Shown: positions 24,738-32,699 of the stretch, in pieces
How the letters are laid out: each line of letters starts with the position of its first letter
Numbering within the stretch: position 1 is the stretch's first letter
Assembly: GCA_944358945.1 (NCBI GenBank)
Contig: CALVSH010000021.1
Span: 1 to 44,239, forward strand
Reading direction: 5' to 3'
DNA from: an uncultured Bacilli bacterium
Lineage (GTDB): Bacteria; Bacillota_I; Bacilli_A; RF39; UBA660
DNA length: 44,239 bases
Program-made: the position numbers and the translations under genes
The notes under the pieces: model-generated
Seen by the model: the letters and a program-made list of their open reading frames with translations, nothing else
What the model was told of the DNA's origin: nothing
The model's database searches: none

Positions 24738-24824
24738 GACCTTTTCGTACCACTTTAAATATATTGAAATTTTTTTAAAATAGCTAGTTTGTCAACACTT
24801 TAAAAAACACCTTTACTTCTCTTG

Positions 24825-25922
24825 TTATTTTTTCAATAGCATAGTTTTTGTAGACACTTTCTTTATTATGAAGGCAGGAATGGATGCAATTGATAAGAAT
24901 TCTATCATTCTTGCAGGATTTGACCTTCCATATTTTTCATATAAAGACTTTTCATCTTCTGTTTCTTTTATATCTTCCACTAATTTTTCTGGAATTATTA
25001 CTTGGTCACTATCATAGGAAGAAGTGGCAGATAAAAGATGATTGGATGGAGATGTCATGTAAGCGAGACCTGTGTTTAAATTTTCTAATAAATAGTTTGA
25101 TACCAATGGAAGAACATTGATATTAGTTGTGTCTATGTAATAATATTTGTTATCTATATTTACTATATTCCAGGCATGATTATCGCTCTCTACAATATAT
25201 GATTTAATACCTGATTTTTGGAGAAGGATATTTGTTAGATAAGAAAAACTTCTACAAACACCTTTCTTCTCTTTTAACATTGTCGTTAGGGGGAGTTCAT
25301 TTGATTCTGCTTGTAAGTTTTCATCATAAGAATAGTTTTTTATTACATAGGAAGTAATTGTTTGTATTTTTTCTTGGTCGGTCATATTGGGCCTTATTAT
25401 TTTTTTAATTATATCATCAACTTCTTTAGAAATATCTATCATTTCTGGAGTAATATTATGACGAATATTATTACTGTCTAAATAATTTACTAATTCTTCT
25501 GTAACGTATGCAGATTCCCTTATAAACACATATTCTAAGTCTTCTAATTGATAAGTAAATGATAAGTCTGATACTGCTGGACAACAATCTAGGGTTAAAT
25601 TTTCTAAATTGGGACATTTTTCAGTTATGATATCTATATCTTCTATGTAGTTACAATAATCAAAAGCGATATCTTTTACATTTGCATTTAAGTTAATTAA
25701 GTCTTCATCACATATATTGGCATATCTATAGGATACTTCTTCTGATGTACTTAATTCCTTTTTATAATCTTCGGGTGACAGTTGTTCTGCATTTTCAATC
25801 GCTTTAGAACACCCCGTTAATGATAAAACTAATATTGTTCCTATTGTTGCCAGTGACTTTGTTTTTGATATTCTTGTTTTTCTTTCTTTTAAGTTATTAA
25901 TATTGATATTTGTTAATCTCAT
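24825..25922 (-). CDS. Lipoprotein with transglutaminase-like cysteine protease fold
   Basis: A 365-residue exported protein. A basic N-region and hydrophobic stretch end in lipobox LTGC, so Cys38 would be lipidated by Lgt and the protein anchored outside. Residues about 65-160 show leucine-rich-repeat-like spacing (CPNLENLTLDCC, QLEDLEYVFI). A transglutaminase-like core follows with the Cys-His-Asp triad Cys223 (KGVCRSFSYL), His249 (SDNHAWNIV) and Asp264 (YYIDTTN). The C-terminus has a short hydrophobic segment FLSIASIPAFII then a basic tail, a possible second membrane contact. I start at ATG 25922 after GGGGAG; an upstream in-frame ATG lacks a site. The target is unknown. Confidence 0.8.
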   Translation of the reverse strand: MRLTNININNLKERKTRISKTKSLATIGTILVLSLTGCSKAIENAEQLSPEDYKKELSTSEEVSYRYANICDEDLINLNANVKDIAFDYCNYIEDIDIITEKCPNLENLTLDCCPAVSDLSFTYQLEDLEYVFIRESAYVTEELVNYLDSNNIRHNITPEMIDISKEVDDIIKKIIRPNMTDQEKIQTITSYVIKNYSYDENLQAESNELPLTTMLKEKKGVCRSFSYLTNILLQKSGIKSYIVESDNHAWNIVNIDNKYYYIDTTNINVLPLVSNYLLENLNTGLAYMTSPSNHLLSATSSYDSDQVIIPEKLVEDIKETEDEKSLYEKYGRSNPARMIEFLSIASIPAFIIKKVSTKTMLLKK

Positions 25923-25950
25923 CCAGTTCTCCCCTTTTTCGCTGAACAAT

Positions 25951-25978
25951 ATTATATCATCTTAAAACTTATTGTCAA
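25951..25978 (-). promoter_or_regulatory. Promoter of the lipoprotein gene
   Basis: Minus strand -35 TTGACA (25978-25973), 16-base spacer, -10 TATAAT (25956-25951) with TGA just upstream. A full consensus match. Confidence 0.88.
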
Positions 25979-26099
25979 TTTTATTTAAATTTTGACTAAA
26001 TATCATTTCTTCTTTTGCTTGATGCTGTTTCTCCTTTTTAAGTAAACTAAAAATTATTATAATAAATAACTTCCATTATATATTCTATACATTCCCTTC

Positions 26100-26879
26100 T
26101 TACAAACATTTTTGATCATTTATTTTACTTTCTTTTTCTAAAACTTTGCTTATGTATTCAAACCCTTTATTTATTTTATTTTCTATTTTAATGTCTTCGC
26201 TGTAAATTTTTCTAAGATTATCCATTACTAATATTTTGCCATCATACATATTATAAAAACTATCGTATCCATATTCTTGAAACGGAAACATATCAGAAAA
26301 AGGTTTATTATTTAAAATTGGATCTGTTACCATCTCACTATACTGCCAAGTAATGAATGGAGAATCATATTCTCTTCTTGGAGTTTCTGGATACATTTTT
26401 TTCCATTTTTCAAACCATAAAAAATGTAGGGTTTCATGAGCACATGTTTCTATTAACTTCCAATCTTCTACTCCAGTTGAAATAGAAAAACTAAAACTAT
26501 CTAAATATCTTGGAAATACAGGAATCAATCCTACTTTAGCATCAATGGTATTTAAATCCTTTGGCCAGTTAACACATAAATAATTTTCTAATGTATGAAA
26601 ATAAACATCATTATATTTTTTCCATAAATTATTATATCGTATTACTTCTTGTTCAATCCTTTTTTCATACTTCTCATAATCCTCTTTCACTACTTTCTCT
26701 ATTATTTTATAAACTTCTTTCTGAGAAAGATTTTTATCTATATTTGCTAGTTGTGGGAAGTATTGAATGGTAAAATCGTGAACACCTAAAATACCAATAT
26801 CTTCATAATACGCCCATTTTATTGTATCTACATTTTCTTTCAAAGTCATTTTTCTAAACTGTAATTTTGGAATATTCAT
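26100..26879 (-). CDS. HExxH-containing putative metallopeptidase
   Basis: A 259-residue protein without signal peptide. It holds HETLH at residues 148-152 within CAHETLHFLWF, the zinc HExxH motif of gluzincins, with Glu182 (WQYSEMVTDP) as a possible third ligand 30 residues later. The rest is rich in aromatic and charged residues and mostly helical. I do not recognise a specific family. It is a stand-alone gene, followed by the lipoprotein gene after 177 bases and that gene's own promoter. Peptidase activity is inference from the motif. Confidence 0.65.
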   Translation of the reverse strand: MNIPKLQFRKMTLKENVDTIKWAYYEDIGILGVHDFTIQYFPQLANIDKNLSQKEVYKIIEKVVKEDYEKYEKRIEQEVIRYNNLWKKYNDVYFHTLENYLCVNWPKDLNTIDAKVGLIPVFPRYLDSFSFSISTGVEDWKLIETCAHETLHFLWFEKWKKMYPETPRREYDSPFITWQYSEMVTDPILNNKPFSDMFPFQEYGYDSFYNMYDGKILVMDNLRKIYSEDIKIENKINKGFEYISKVLEKESKINDQKCL

Positions 26880-26946
26880 ATATTACTCTCCCACTTTTAA
26901 AAGATTTATTACTATCTATCATATTATTGTCTATTGTTATTTTTTC

Positions 26947-26952
26947 ATTATA
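26947..26952 (-). promoter_or_regulatory. Candidate -10 of the HExxH gene
   Basis: TATAAT on the minus strand, about 68 bases before the ATG. No good -35 at 16-18 bases. Weak support. Confidence 0.35.
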
Positions 26953-27018
26953 GTGTTTTTATTAGATTTATAGTTCAAAGGGCTAAAACATCTCTATTCA
27001 TACAATAATCATAATATT

Positions 27019-27147
27019 TTATACTATCTTGTTTTTTTGTGAATTATTGTTGGATGGTGGTGCCTTTTTTCCAACTTGTTTTTGAATTTCTGTATTTGTT
27101 GTATTAAGACTTTGATAATTATTTGATCCATTATAATCTTGATTCAT
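27019..27147 (-). CDS. Small polar 42-residue protein
   Basis: A short open frame of 42 residues beginning MNQDYNGSNNYQSLNTT, very rich in Asn, Gln, Ser and Lys, with Ala-Pro-Pro near residue 30 and no hydrophobic segment or cysteine. Gene-like signs are a GGCGGAG site six bases before the ATG and a promoter (-10 TACAAT 27180-27175, 17-base spacer, -35 ATGACT 27203-27198). It lies in the 413-base gap between the HExxH gene and the 826-residue gene. Low-complexity hydrophilic proteins of this size include spore-associated and peptide-precursor types, but nothing identifies it. Confidence 0.6.
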   Translation of the reverse strand: MNQDYNGSNNYQSLNTTNTEIQKQVGKKAPPSNNNSQKNKIV

Positions 27148-27174
27148 TATTTATCACTCCGCCTACTTTATATC

Positions 27175-27203
27175 ATTGTACCAACTTTCTAGCTAAAAGT
27201 CAT
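27175..27203 (-). promoter_or_regulatory. Promoter of the small polar protein gene
   Basis: Minus strand -35 ATGACT (27203-27198), 17-base spacer, -10 TACAAT (27180-27175). It starts transcription about 22 bases before the ATG. Confidence 0.55.
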
Positions 27204-27230
27204 TAGAATTAAATATAAAATATGATATTA

Positions 27231-27277
27231 TAAAACCCTATAAAACAAATCTCTTTTTAAGAGAATACTTTATAGGG
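27231..27277 (-). terminator. Branched terminator of the 826-residue gene
   Basis: Outer stem CCCTATAAA / TTTATAGGG (27244-27236 with 27277-27269) enclosing an inner hairpin TCTCTT / AAGAGA with a three-base loop; TTTTA follows on the minus strand. Confidence 0.75.
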
Positions 27278-27292
27278 TATTATCAATTTTAT

Positions 27293-29773
27293 TTAATTTC
27301 TTGTGTTTTGGTATTCTTTTGTCTTTGTAGACATATTTTTATTATTTTCTATTATAAGATAACTTGGTATATAGCCATTTTGACTATTTAATTTTTCTAA
27401 TAGTGTCGTTGCCTCTTCCACAATAAAATCTTGATTATACATTTCATCACTGACTGAATTTATAGCATTTAGCATATAAACTCCTTCTTCTGTTTTAGGA
27501 CTTAATTTTAATTTTCTATCTTTTGTTTTTTTAAGAGAATAATAAGTAATATCGTCTTTTGTATCTAAGATATCAAATATTTTATTGGATAGTTGTTTAT
27601 CTTTTACTCTAGATAAAATATGACTTGTTTCCATATGATTATTGAAAACTAATAAATCTTGATCTTTTAAATGACTTTGGTAAATTAACGGAACTGATTG
27701 GGTTCTAGGGGAAGTTTCCATTACTTTCATGACATAAGAATCAATAATCTCTATTGGTGTATTTGATTTTATTTTGTTCTTTCTTTCTAGCTTAGCTAAA
27801 AAATCTATAAAATCTTCTATTTCCCTTGGTTGGAATTGGTTTTTTAAATCATCTTTTGTGTAATATTTATCTATTTTTATATTAGCAGGTGTGATGTCTT
27901 TATGAACAATATCTTGTTTTTTAAAGCCATTAATAAAAGCAATTGTAGGATAAACGTTATCTTCTTCCAAGGTAGAGAAATTTAAATCATAGTCTATTAG
28001 TTGTTGTTTTACGGAATCTAATTCATTCTTAATACTACTGTTATCTAATATATGGATATTCATGTTAATTTTTTTATTTCCTTCATACACTATCGAAAAT
28101 GCATATTGATCAAATCCTTCTACTTGAAATGTCTTTATTTTTGAAGATGGTAAGTACTCAGAGTACCCTTTTATCTTGTTTGTTTCTACTTTTCTTTCCA
28201 AATTATATAAATATAATGATTCTTTTTCTGATTCTGATAATGGCTTTATCTCTTGTTGTTCTTTTAGATTTAAGCCTGCTTGTAGTTGTTCAATATCTCT
28301 AATTACTGTTTGAGAAGAAGCATAGCTTTTATTTATTATGAAGTCTTTAAACTCTCTTAGTTTTGTGTTATATACTTCTTGTTCATTAGGATTTAACTTT
28401 GTATGATTGTTCATAAATAGTTTAAGGATTTCTTTATAATAACCAGGTTCTATATAGTAATTACCTTGATTTAAAAGTTTTACTTTGTAATTATATATAA
28501 ATTTATCTAATATTGATAATACAATGTGTTCTTTTTCTGTTTTTACTACTGTCTTATTATTGTGATGTTCTTTTTTACGAACTTTTGCTCTTGCCTTTTT
28601 AAATTCTTCTATCTTTAATAGTCTTTTAATATATTCATAATTTCTATCATCATCTAATAACTTTTCTAGTATGTGATAATAAGCACTTGTATCTTCTGTA
28701 TCTTCATAGACCATAGGACGACTTCTTTCAAACTCGTTACCTACCATCTTTAAAAACTCACGTTCTCTATCTCCTTCTATACTTTCTCCGTATCTAATAC
28801 TTTTTCTTTTATTTTTAATGATATCAACCGCTAATATAATTAACTCTTCTATTTCAGATATTGTTAATTTATTCAGTTCTTTTAGTAAATCTTGTATTTC
28901 TCTTGGAATAGAATTTTCATCATTATTTTTACTTGTTAAATACTCACCATTACTTATTTTTATTAGAACTTTTTGATAGTCTTTTTCTACCTCATTTTTT
29001 GGCTCAATAAATCTGTTCTTATCTATTAAATCTTCATTTGTTAGTTCTAATCTATTTGGTGTTTTTTTGTTTGTACTTTCTATTTTTTTAAGTCTTTTTA
29101 AGTCTTGCAGTACCCTATATATCTTTCTATTTTTATTGGTAACTTGAGATAGTTCTGTATGATACTTTTTATATTTTTCCGTGTTTAAGTGGCTAAAGAT
29201 TAGTTTTTTTGCGGTACTTTTCCTTTCTCGTATATTTTCTCTTTTTACTATCATCTTGGTTATTTCTTCTTCTTTTTGTCTATACTCAGTCATTGTCTGT
29301 TCTTCATAGTTTGTATATTGTTGGATTAGATAATCTAATAATTCCATTTTTTCTTTTGTTATTCTGCTTTCTTTATATTGATTGAATACCTCTTCTGCTT
29401 CTGGAGTTACCCAGTAGTTTAGTTTAGATATTTCCATTAAAATACTTTGTATTCTATTATATTGTTTTAAAGAAGTTGAATCATTTTGATCATCTGTTTT
29501 TATTTCTCGTAATTTTCTGTATGTTTCTTTGATTCTTTCTCGTTTTAATCTTAATCCAAGTGATAAATCAAAATCTCCTCTTGTGTTGTGTTTGGTTATT
29601 AATCTTGATGTCTTTTTATTTAGTAGATTTAATTCTTCTAATAATTGTTCCTGGGTACTTGGTGTCCATTTTTCACCTAGAATTTTTTCTAGATCTTCTT
29701 GTGTCTTAATTTCCTCAATTATGCTTATAATACTTTCTAATTCTTCTTTAAATATTTCTTTCTTTTCCTTCAT
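27293..29773 (-). CDS. 826-residue protein, possible degenerate RNB (RNase II-like) domain
   Basis: A large, highly charged protein. Residues 1 to about 480 are almost wholly helical with coiled-coil stretches (IKETYRKLREIK, EEEITKMIVKRENIRERK). From about 550, landmarks recall the RNase II catalytic domain in order: FDQYAFSI (554-561) where RNB has DxDDAISI; NIHILD (572-577) for VHIAD; ITPANIKIDKYYTKDDL for the ITRSVIRS-YEEA segment; IIDSYVMKVME with PLIYQSH (695-701) for the IEEFMLLAN...YRxH segment; and a final TYYSL...Y...NSVSDEM region. The catalytic aspartates are not kept, so it would be inactive. This reading is tentative. It has no secretion signal and sits alone in its unit. Confidence 0.6.
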   Translation of the reverse strand: MKEKKEIFKEELESIISIIEEIKTQEDLEKILGEKWTPSTQEQLLEELNLLNKKTSRLITKHNTRGDFDLSLGLRLKRERIKETYRKLREIKTDDQNDSTSLKQYNRIQSILMEISKLNYWVTPEAEEVFNQYKESRITKEKMELLDYLIQQYTNYEEQTMTEYRQKEEEITKMIVKRENIRERKSTAKKLIFSHLNTEKYKKYHTELSQVTNKNRKIYRVLQDLKRLKKIESTNKKTPNRLELTNEDLIDKNRFIEPKNEVEKDYQKVLIKISNGEYLTSKNNDENSIPREIQDLLKELNKLTISEIEELIILAVDIIKNKRKSIRYGESIEGDREREFLKMVGNEFERSRPMVYEDTEDTSAYYHILEKLLDDDRNYEYIKRLLKIEEFKKARAKVRKKEHHNNKTVVKTEKEHIVLSILDKFIYNYKVKLLNQGNYYIEPGYYKEILKLFMNNHTKLNPNEQEVYNTKLREFKDFIINKSYASSQTVIRDIEQLQAGLNLKEQQEIKPLSESEKESLYLYNLERKVETNKIKGYSEYLPSSKIKTFQVEGFDQYAFSIVYEGNKKINMNIHILDNSSIKNELDSVKQQLIDYDLNFSTLEEDNVYPTIAFINGFKKQDIVHKDITPANIKIDKYYTKDDLKNQFQPREIEDFIDFLAKLERKNKIKSNTPIEIIDSYVMKVMETSPRTQSVPLIYQSHLKDQDLLVFNNHMETSHILSRVKDKQLSNKIFDILDTKDDITYYSLKKTKDRKLKLSPKTEEGVYMLNAINSVSDEMYNQDFIVEEATTLLEKLNSQNGYIPSYLIIENNKNMSTKTKEYQNTRN

Positions 29774-29888
29774 AGTCTCCCACTTTTCTATTTTAGTTTT
29801 ATTTGGTAGATATTAAGATACATCCTCTCCTTTTGCCCTTATTCTACCACAGATTAGTCTTTTCTTAAATGTTTATTTTCTTTAAAAA

Positions 29889-29915
29889 CAAAAAAAGAAT
29901 GAAATCATTCATTCT
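29889..29915 (-). terminator. Terminator at the end of tsaC
   Basis: Minus strand stem AGAATGAA / TTCATTCT with four-base loop, then seven T. The arm overlaps the tsaC stop codon (TGA at 29911-29909). Confidence 0.88.
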
Positions 29916-30487
29916 CTTAGTAAGCTTTTCGCAAGATATCCTGCTCTTAGTATTTGAATTTTGTCATTTTCTACTTTGATTAGTGTTGATGATGCTTTAT
30001 TTATCGTACCTCCATCTACAATATAGTCAATCTTTTCTCTCATTCTTGGTTCTATTTGATTGGTGTTGGTAATTACTTCATGAGAAGAGATGTTGGCACT
30101 GGTAGAAATTAAAGGCTTGTTTAAAGTGTTCATAATGTGAATTAGTCTTTCATCATTAGGTATTCTAATGGCTATATATTCTGAGTTAGCTGTTAGAAGA
30201 GGAGATACTTTATCTGTTTTCTTAAATAGAATGGTTAAGGGACCTGGCCAATAATCATTCATTAACTGTTGAATACGATCTGGTATTTCTGTTACAAGTT
30301 CTTTTAACATTTTTTCATTGGATACTAATATCAATAATGGTTTTTCATAGCTTCTTTCTTTTATATCATATACCTTTTTTATTACCTTCTCATCCGTGGC
30401 ATCTCCAATGATTCCATAGATAGTATCCGTTGGCATAATGACTAAGTGACCTTTTTTTAATTCTTCTATTATTTTTTCTTCTTCCAT
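29909..30487 (-). CDS. tsaC: Threonylcarbamoyl-AMP synthase
   Basis: A 192-residue YrdC/Sua5-family enzyme that makes threonylcarbamoyl-adenylate from threonine, bicarbonate and ATP for the t6A37 modification of ANN-decoding tRNAs. Family motifs: LVIMPTDTIYGI near residue 15, KERSYEKPLLILVS, YWPGPLTILFKK, IAIRIPND and PLISTSANISS. The length corresponds to the short TsaC form without the Sua5 C-terminal domain. It starts one base after the DUF4173 gene and is the last gene of a DUF2975-XRE-DUF4173-tsaC unit, an unexpected context for tRNA modification. Confidence 0.93.
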   Translation of the reverse strand: MEEEKIIEELKKGHLVIMPTDTIYGIIGDATDEKVIKKVYDIKERSYEKPLLILVSNEKMLKELVTEIPDRIQQLMNDYWPGPLTILFKKTDKVSPLLTANSEYIAIRIPNDERLIHIMNTLNKPLISTSANISSHEVITNTNQIEPRMREKIDYIVDGGTINKASSTLIKVENDKIQILRAGYLAKSLLRE

Positions 30488-30488
30488 A

Positions 30489-31892
30489 TTATTTTCTCTT
30501 TTCTAATTTATTATTTGCGATTTGTTTCGATAAGTTCCAATCTCTAATATCATTGGTTTTAAAGTTTTGTTCTTCTATGTAATCTGTTAATATCCCATCT
30601 ATATCATCATCTTCTACTTCTTCTAAGAAATCCACTAATTCTGGGATATTGTCAGCATGATTATTCATCAAATAGTACAAATCGATATCTTTTTTCTTTT
30701 CATACCTATCAATATTTCTTACGGCGATTAATTTATCTATATTGATAAAGTTTATTATCGTATAGATGGTAATGATGATAATTAAATAACTTTTTACGAT
30801 TGAGAACTTTTCCTTTATTATATACATAATTGTTGGGATTAAGCAAATCGTTTCTGTAAATAAGGTAATATAGACAAGTAATCTTAGTAATGTATAACCA
30901 TACTCTTGTTCATATAGATACATTCTGTAGAAAGAAGAAATAATAATTAGAAAGGTTGATAACACTAAACATAATGTTAGGGCTTTTATTTTTTTACTAG
31001 GTTTATATTTTTTAGTATATAGAATTACACATAAATTAATAAAAGATACGATTAGTAATTGAAAAAATCCTCTTCTAGCATATTCTGCATAGGTAAAGTT
31101 TGAGTCTAGTGAGTGAAAGAATAAAGACTTTATTTGAATAATATCAAATACTAAGTAAATTATATTTAATGAAATTAATAATATTTGAATAGAATCTGGC
31201 TTCTTTTTACTTATTTTTTTGACATCATATCTTTCTTCTTTTTCATAGTTTGTTATTAAGTAAAATAAACTGGCAGAAAAATAGAAGAAAAATAAGATTA
31301 TCATAATGATTCTTAGTATGAATTCTTTGAAATCCAATCTACTTGTAAGTTGAGTTGGAACTTCTAAAATTTTATCAATTAATTGATAAAAAACTTGATC
31401 TGCTGATGATAAAAGTATGATTACTATAATTATTATAGGAATTATTAGTAGGTAACTTTTTACTTTTTGAAAGGTTTGACTTTTTATTTTCAATTTTTTT
31501 GTTATGAATTCTTTTACTTTTGTTGTGATGTCTTTTATATGGTCCATAGGGCTTAATAGAATACAAACACAATCTGCGATGATATCATATAAATGAAATG
31601 TTGGTCTTATTGTCATGATATAGAATAATAGAAATAAACCTGTAATAACAAAAATATTTAATATCTTGAAAAACATATTATCAAATAAAAAATAGGTTGT
31701 GGATAATAATAGTATTGGTAGTAATAGAATCAAACCTTTTTTGTTATTTAATTTGTTGTTTTTCTTTAATGTTTTGTAAACTACAAATATTAAGGGAATC
31801 ATGAATAATATTACTGATAGACCAAGTTTTGTTCCATAAAACAGGATACAAAAATAGATTGCTAGTAATAGAGTATATAATAGATTAATCAT
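30489..31892 (-). CDS. DUF4173/DUF4153-type integral membrane protein
   Basis: A 467-residue protein with about eleven hydrophobic segments and a cytosolic acidic tail of about 80 residues. The segment TYAEYARRGFFQLLIVSFINL is the marker of the DUF4173 family; RMYLYEQEYGYTLLRL also fits. Function is not known. I start at ATG 31892 because AGGAG lies seven bases upstream; the in-frame ATG at 31910 overlaps that site. The start overlaps the end of the XRE gene by eight bases, so translation is coupled. Confidence 0.82.
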   Translation of the reverse strand: MINLLYTLLLAIYFCILFYGTKLGLSVILFMIPLIFVVYKTLKKNNKLNNKKGLILLLPILLLSTTYFLFDNMFFKILNIFVITGLFLLFYIMTIRPTFHLYDIIADCVCILLSPMDHIKDITTKVKEFITKKLKIKSQTFQKVKSYLLIIPIIIIVIILLSSADQVFYQLIDKILEVPTQLTSRLDFKEFILRIIMIILFFFYFSASLFYLITNYEKEERYDVKKISKKKPDSIQILLISLNIIYLVFDIIQIKSLFFHSLDSNFTYAEYARRGFFQLLIVSFINLCVILYTKKYKPSKKIKALTLCLVLSTFLIIISSFYRMYLYEQEYGYTLLRLLVYITLFTETICLIPTIMYIIKEKFSIVKSYLIIIITIYTIINFINIDKLIAVRNIDRYEKKKDIDLYYLMNNHADNIPELVDFLEEVEDDDIDGILTDYIEEQNFKTNDIRDWNLSKQIANNKLEKRK

Positions 31893-32103
31893 TTTCATTC
31901 TCCTTTTCATAGTCTAGAATATCCCCTGGTTTACAATCTAGTACTTCACATAATTTATTTAAGGTTGAAAATCGAATTGCTTTTCCTTTATTTGTTTTTA
32001 ATATAGATAGATTGGCCTGGGTAATTCCTATTTTTTCGGCTAATTCTTGTGATGATATTTTTCTTTTAGCCATCATAACGTCTAGATTTACAATGATTGC
32101 CAT
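31885..32103 (-). CDS. Small XRE-family regulator (YozG type)
   Basis: A 72-residue helix-turn-helix protein with little beyond the DNA-binding domain: MAKRKISSQELAEKIGIT, then QANLSILKTNKGKAIRFSTL as the recognition region and LCEVLDCKPGDIL. This type commonly follows a DUF2975 membrane protein, as here (11 bases apart). The pair is thought to sense a membrane or growth state, but no signal is known. AGGAGGTACC stands before the ATG. It may control its own operon (inference). Confidence 0.9.
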   Translation of the reverse strand: MAIIVNLDVMMAKRKISSQELAEKIGITQANLSILKTNKGKAIRFSTLNKLCEVLDCKPGDILDYEKENEND

Positions 32104-32114
32104 AGGTACCTCCT

Positions 32115-32582
32115 TTAAATTGTTAAATCATTTTCTTCTTTATATTCCGTTGCTTGTCTAAATAATTCTGATAATAAATATAAAGCAATTCCTACTCCAA
32201 GGAATAATATAAAGAAGAAGGTTAAAGATATTTTTACTGCTATTGTATATGTTGGATAGACTATTATTGATAAAATTAAGGCTATCGCAATTATAATATC
32301 AATAATAAAACTGATTATCATTGAGTTTTTTAAATATTTTACTGTTTCTTTTGAGAATGGTTTTTCTAGTTTTAATTGATTAAATAGCTTAATGAATATG
32401 TAGATAAATGCTAGAAATAAAATGATACATGGATAAATTAGAAAGGTTAATAGATCTTGTTTGATATTTAGTTTGTCTAGAATACTATTTAACAGTATTA
32501 GTATGATTACTCCTATTGGTATACTTATTTTTAACAATGTAGTTATAAAATTTACAATTATTTTGGTCTTTGATTTTTGCAT
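32115..32582 (-). CDS. DUF2975 membrane protein
   Basis: A 155-residue protein with four hydrophobic segments (roughly residues 10-30, 40-65, 85-110 and 118-145), a KPFSKETVKYLKNS loop between the second and third that is typical of DUF2975, and a short charged C-terminus. It is the first gene of the unit, with AAAGGAGG upstream and a near-consensus promoter. It is commonly paired with a YozG-type XRE regulator, as here. Its molecular function is unknown. Confidence 0.88.
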   Translation of the reverse strand: MQKSKTKIIVNFITTLLKISIPIGVIILILLNSILDKLNIKQDLLTFLIYPCIILFLAFIYIFIKLFNQLKLEKPFSKETVKYLKNSMIISFIIDIIIAIALILSIIVYPTYTIAVKISLTFFFILFLGVGIALYLLSELFRQATEYKEENDLTI

Positions 32583-32604
32583 TTTTATGCCTCCTTTTAC
32601 TACT

Positions 32605-32632
32605 ATTATATGTTATAAATATTAAAAGTCAA
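32605..32632 (-). promoter_or_regulatory. Promoter of the DUF2975 unit
   Basis: Minus strand -35 TTGACT (32632-32627), 16-base spacer, -10 TATAAT (32610-32605). Confidence 0.82.
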
Positions 32633-32667
32633 TATATTTTTATTGTTTTTCGATAATTTTATGATAT

Positions 32668-32693
32668 TAAAAAAAAGGACTTTTGTCCTTTTT
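32668..32693 (-). terminator. Terminator of ftsE-ftsX-M23
   Basis: Minus strand perfect stem AAAAAGGAC / GTCCTTTTT with four-base loop, running into further T. It sits seven bases after the M23 gene. Confidence 0.92.
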
Positions 32694-32699
32694 CATAAA

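Noticed and set aside
31375..31572. A 65-codon minus-strand frame inside the DUF4173 gene
   Set aside because: It lies within a well-supported membrane protein gene in another frame and has no ribosome binding site.
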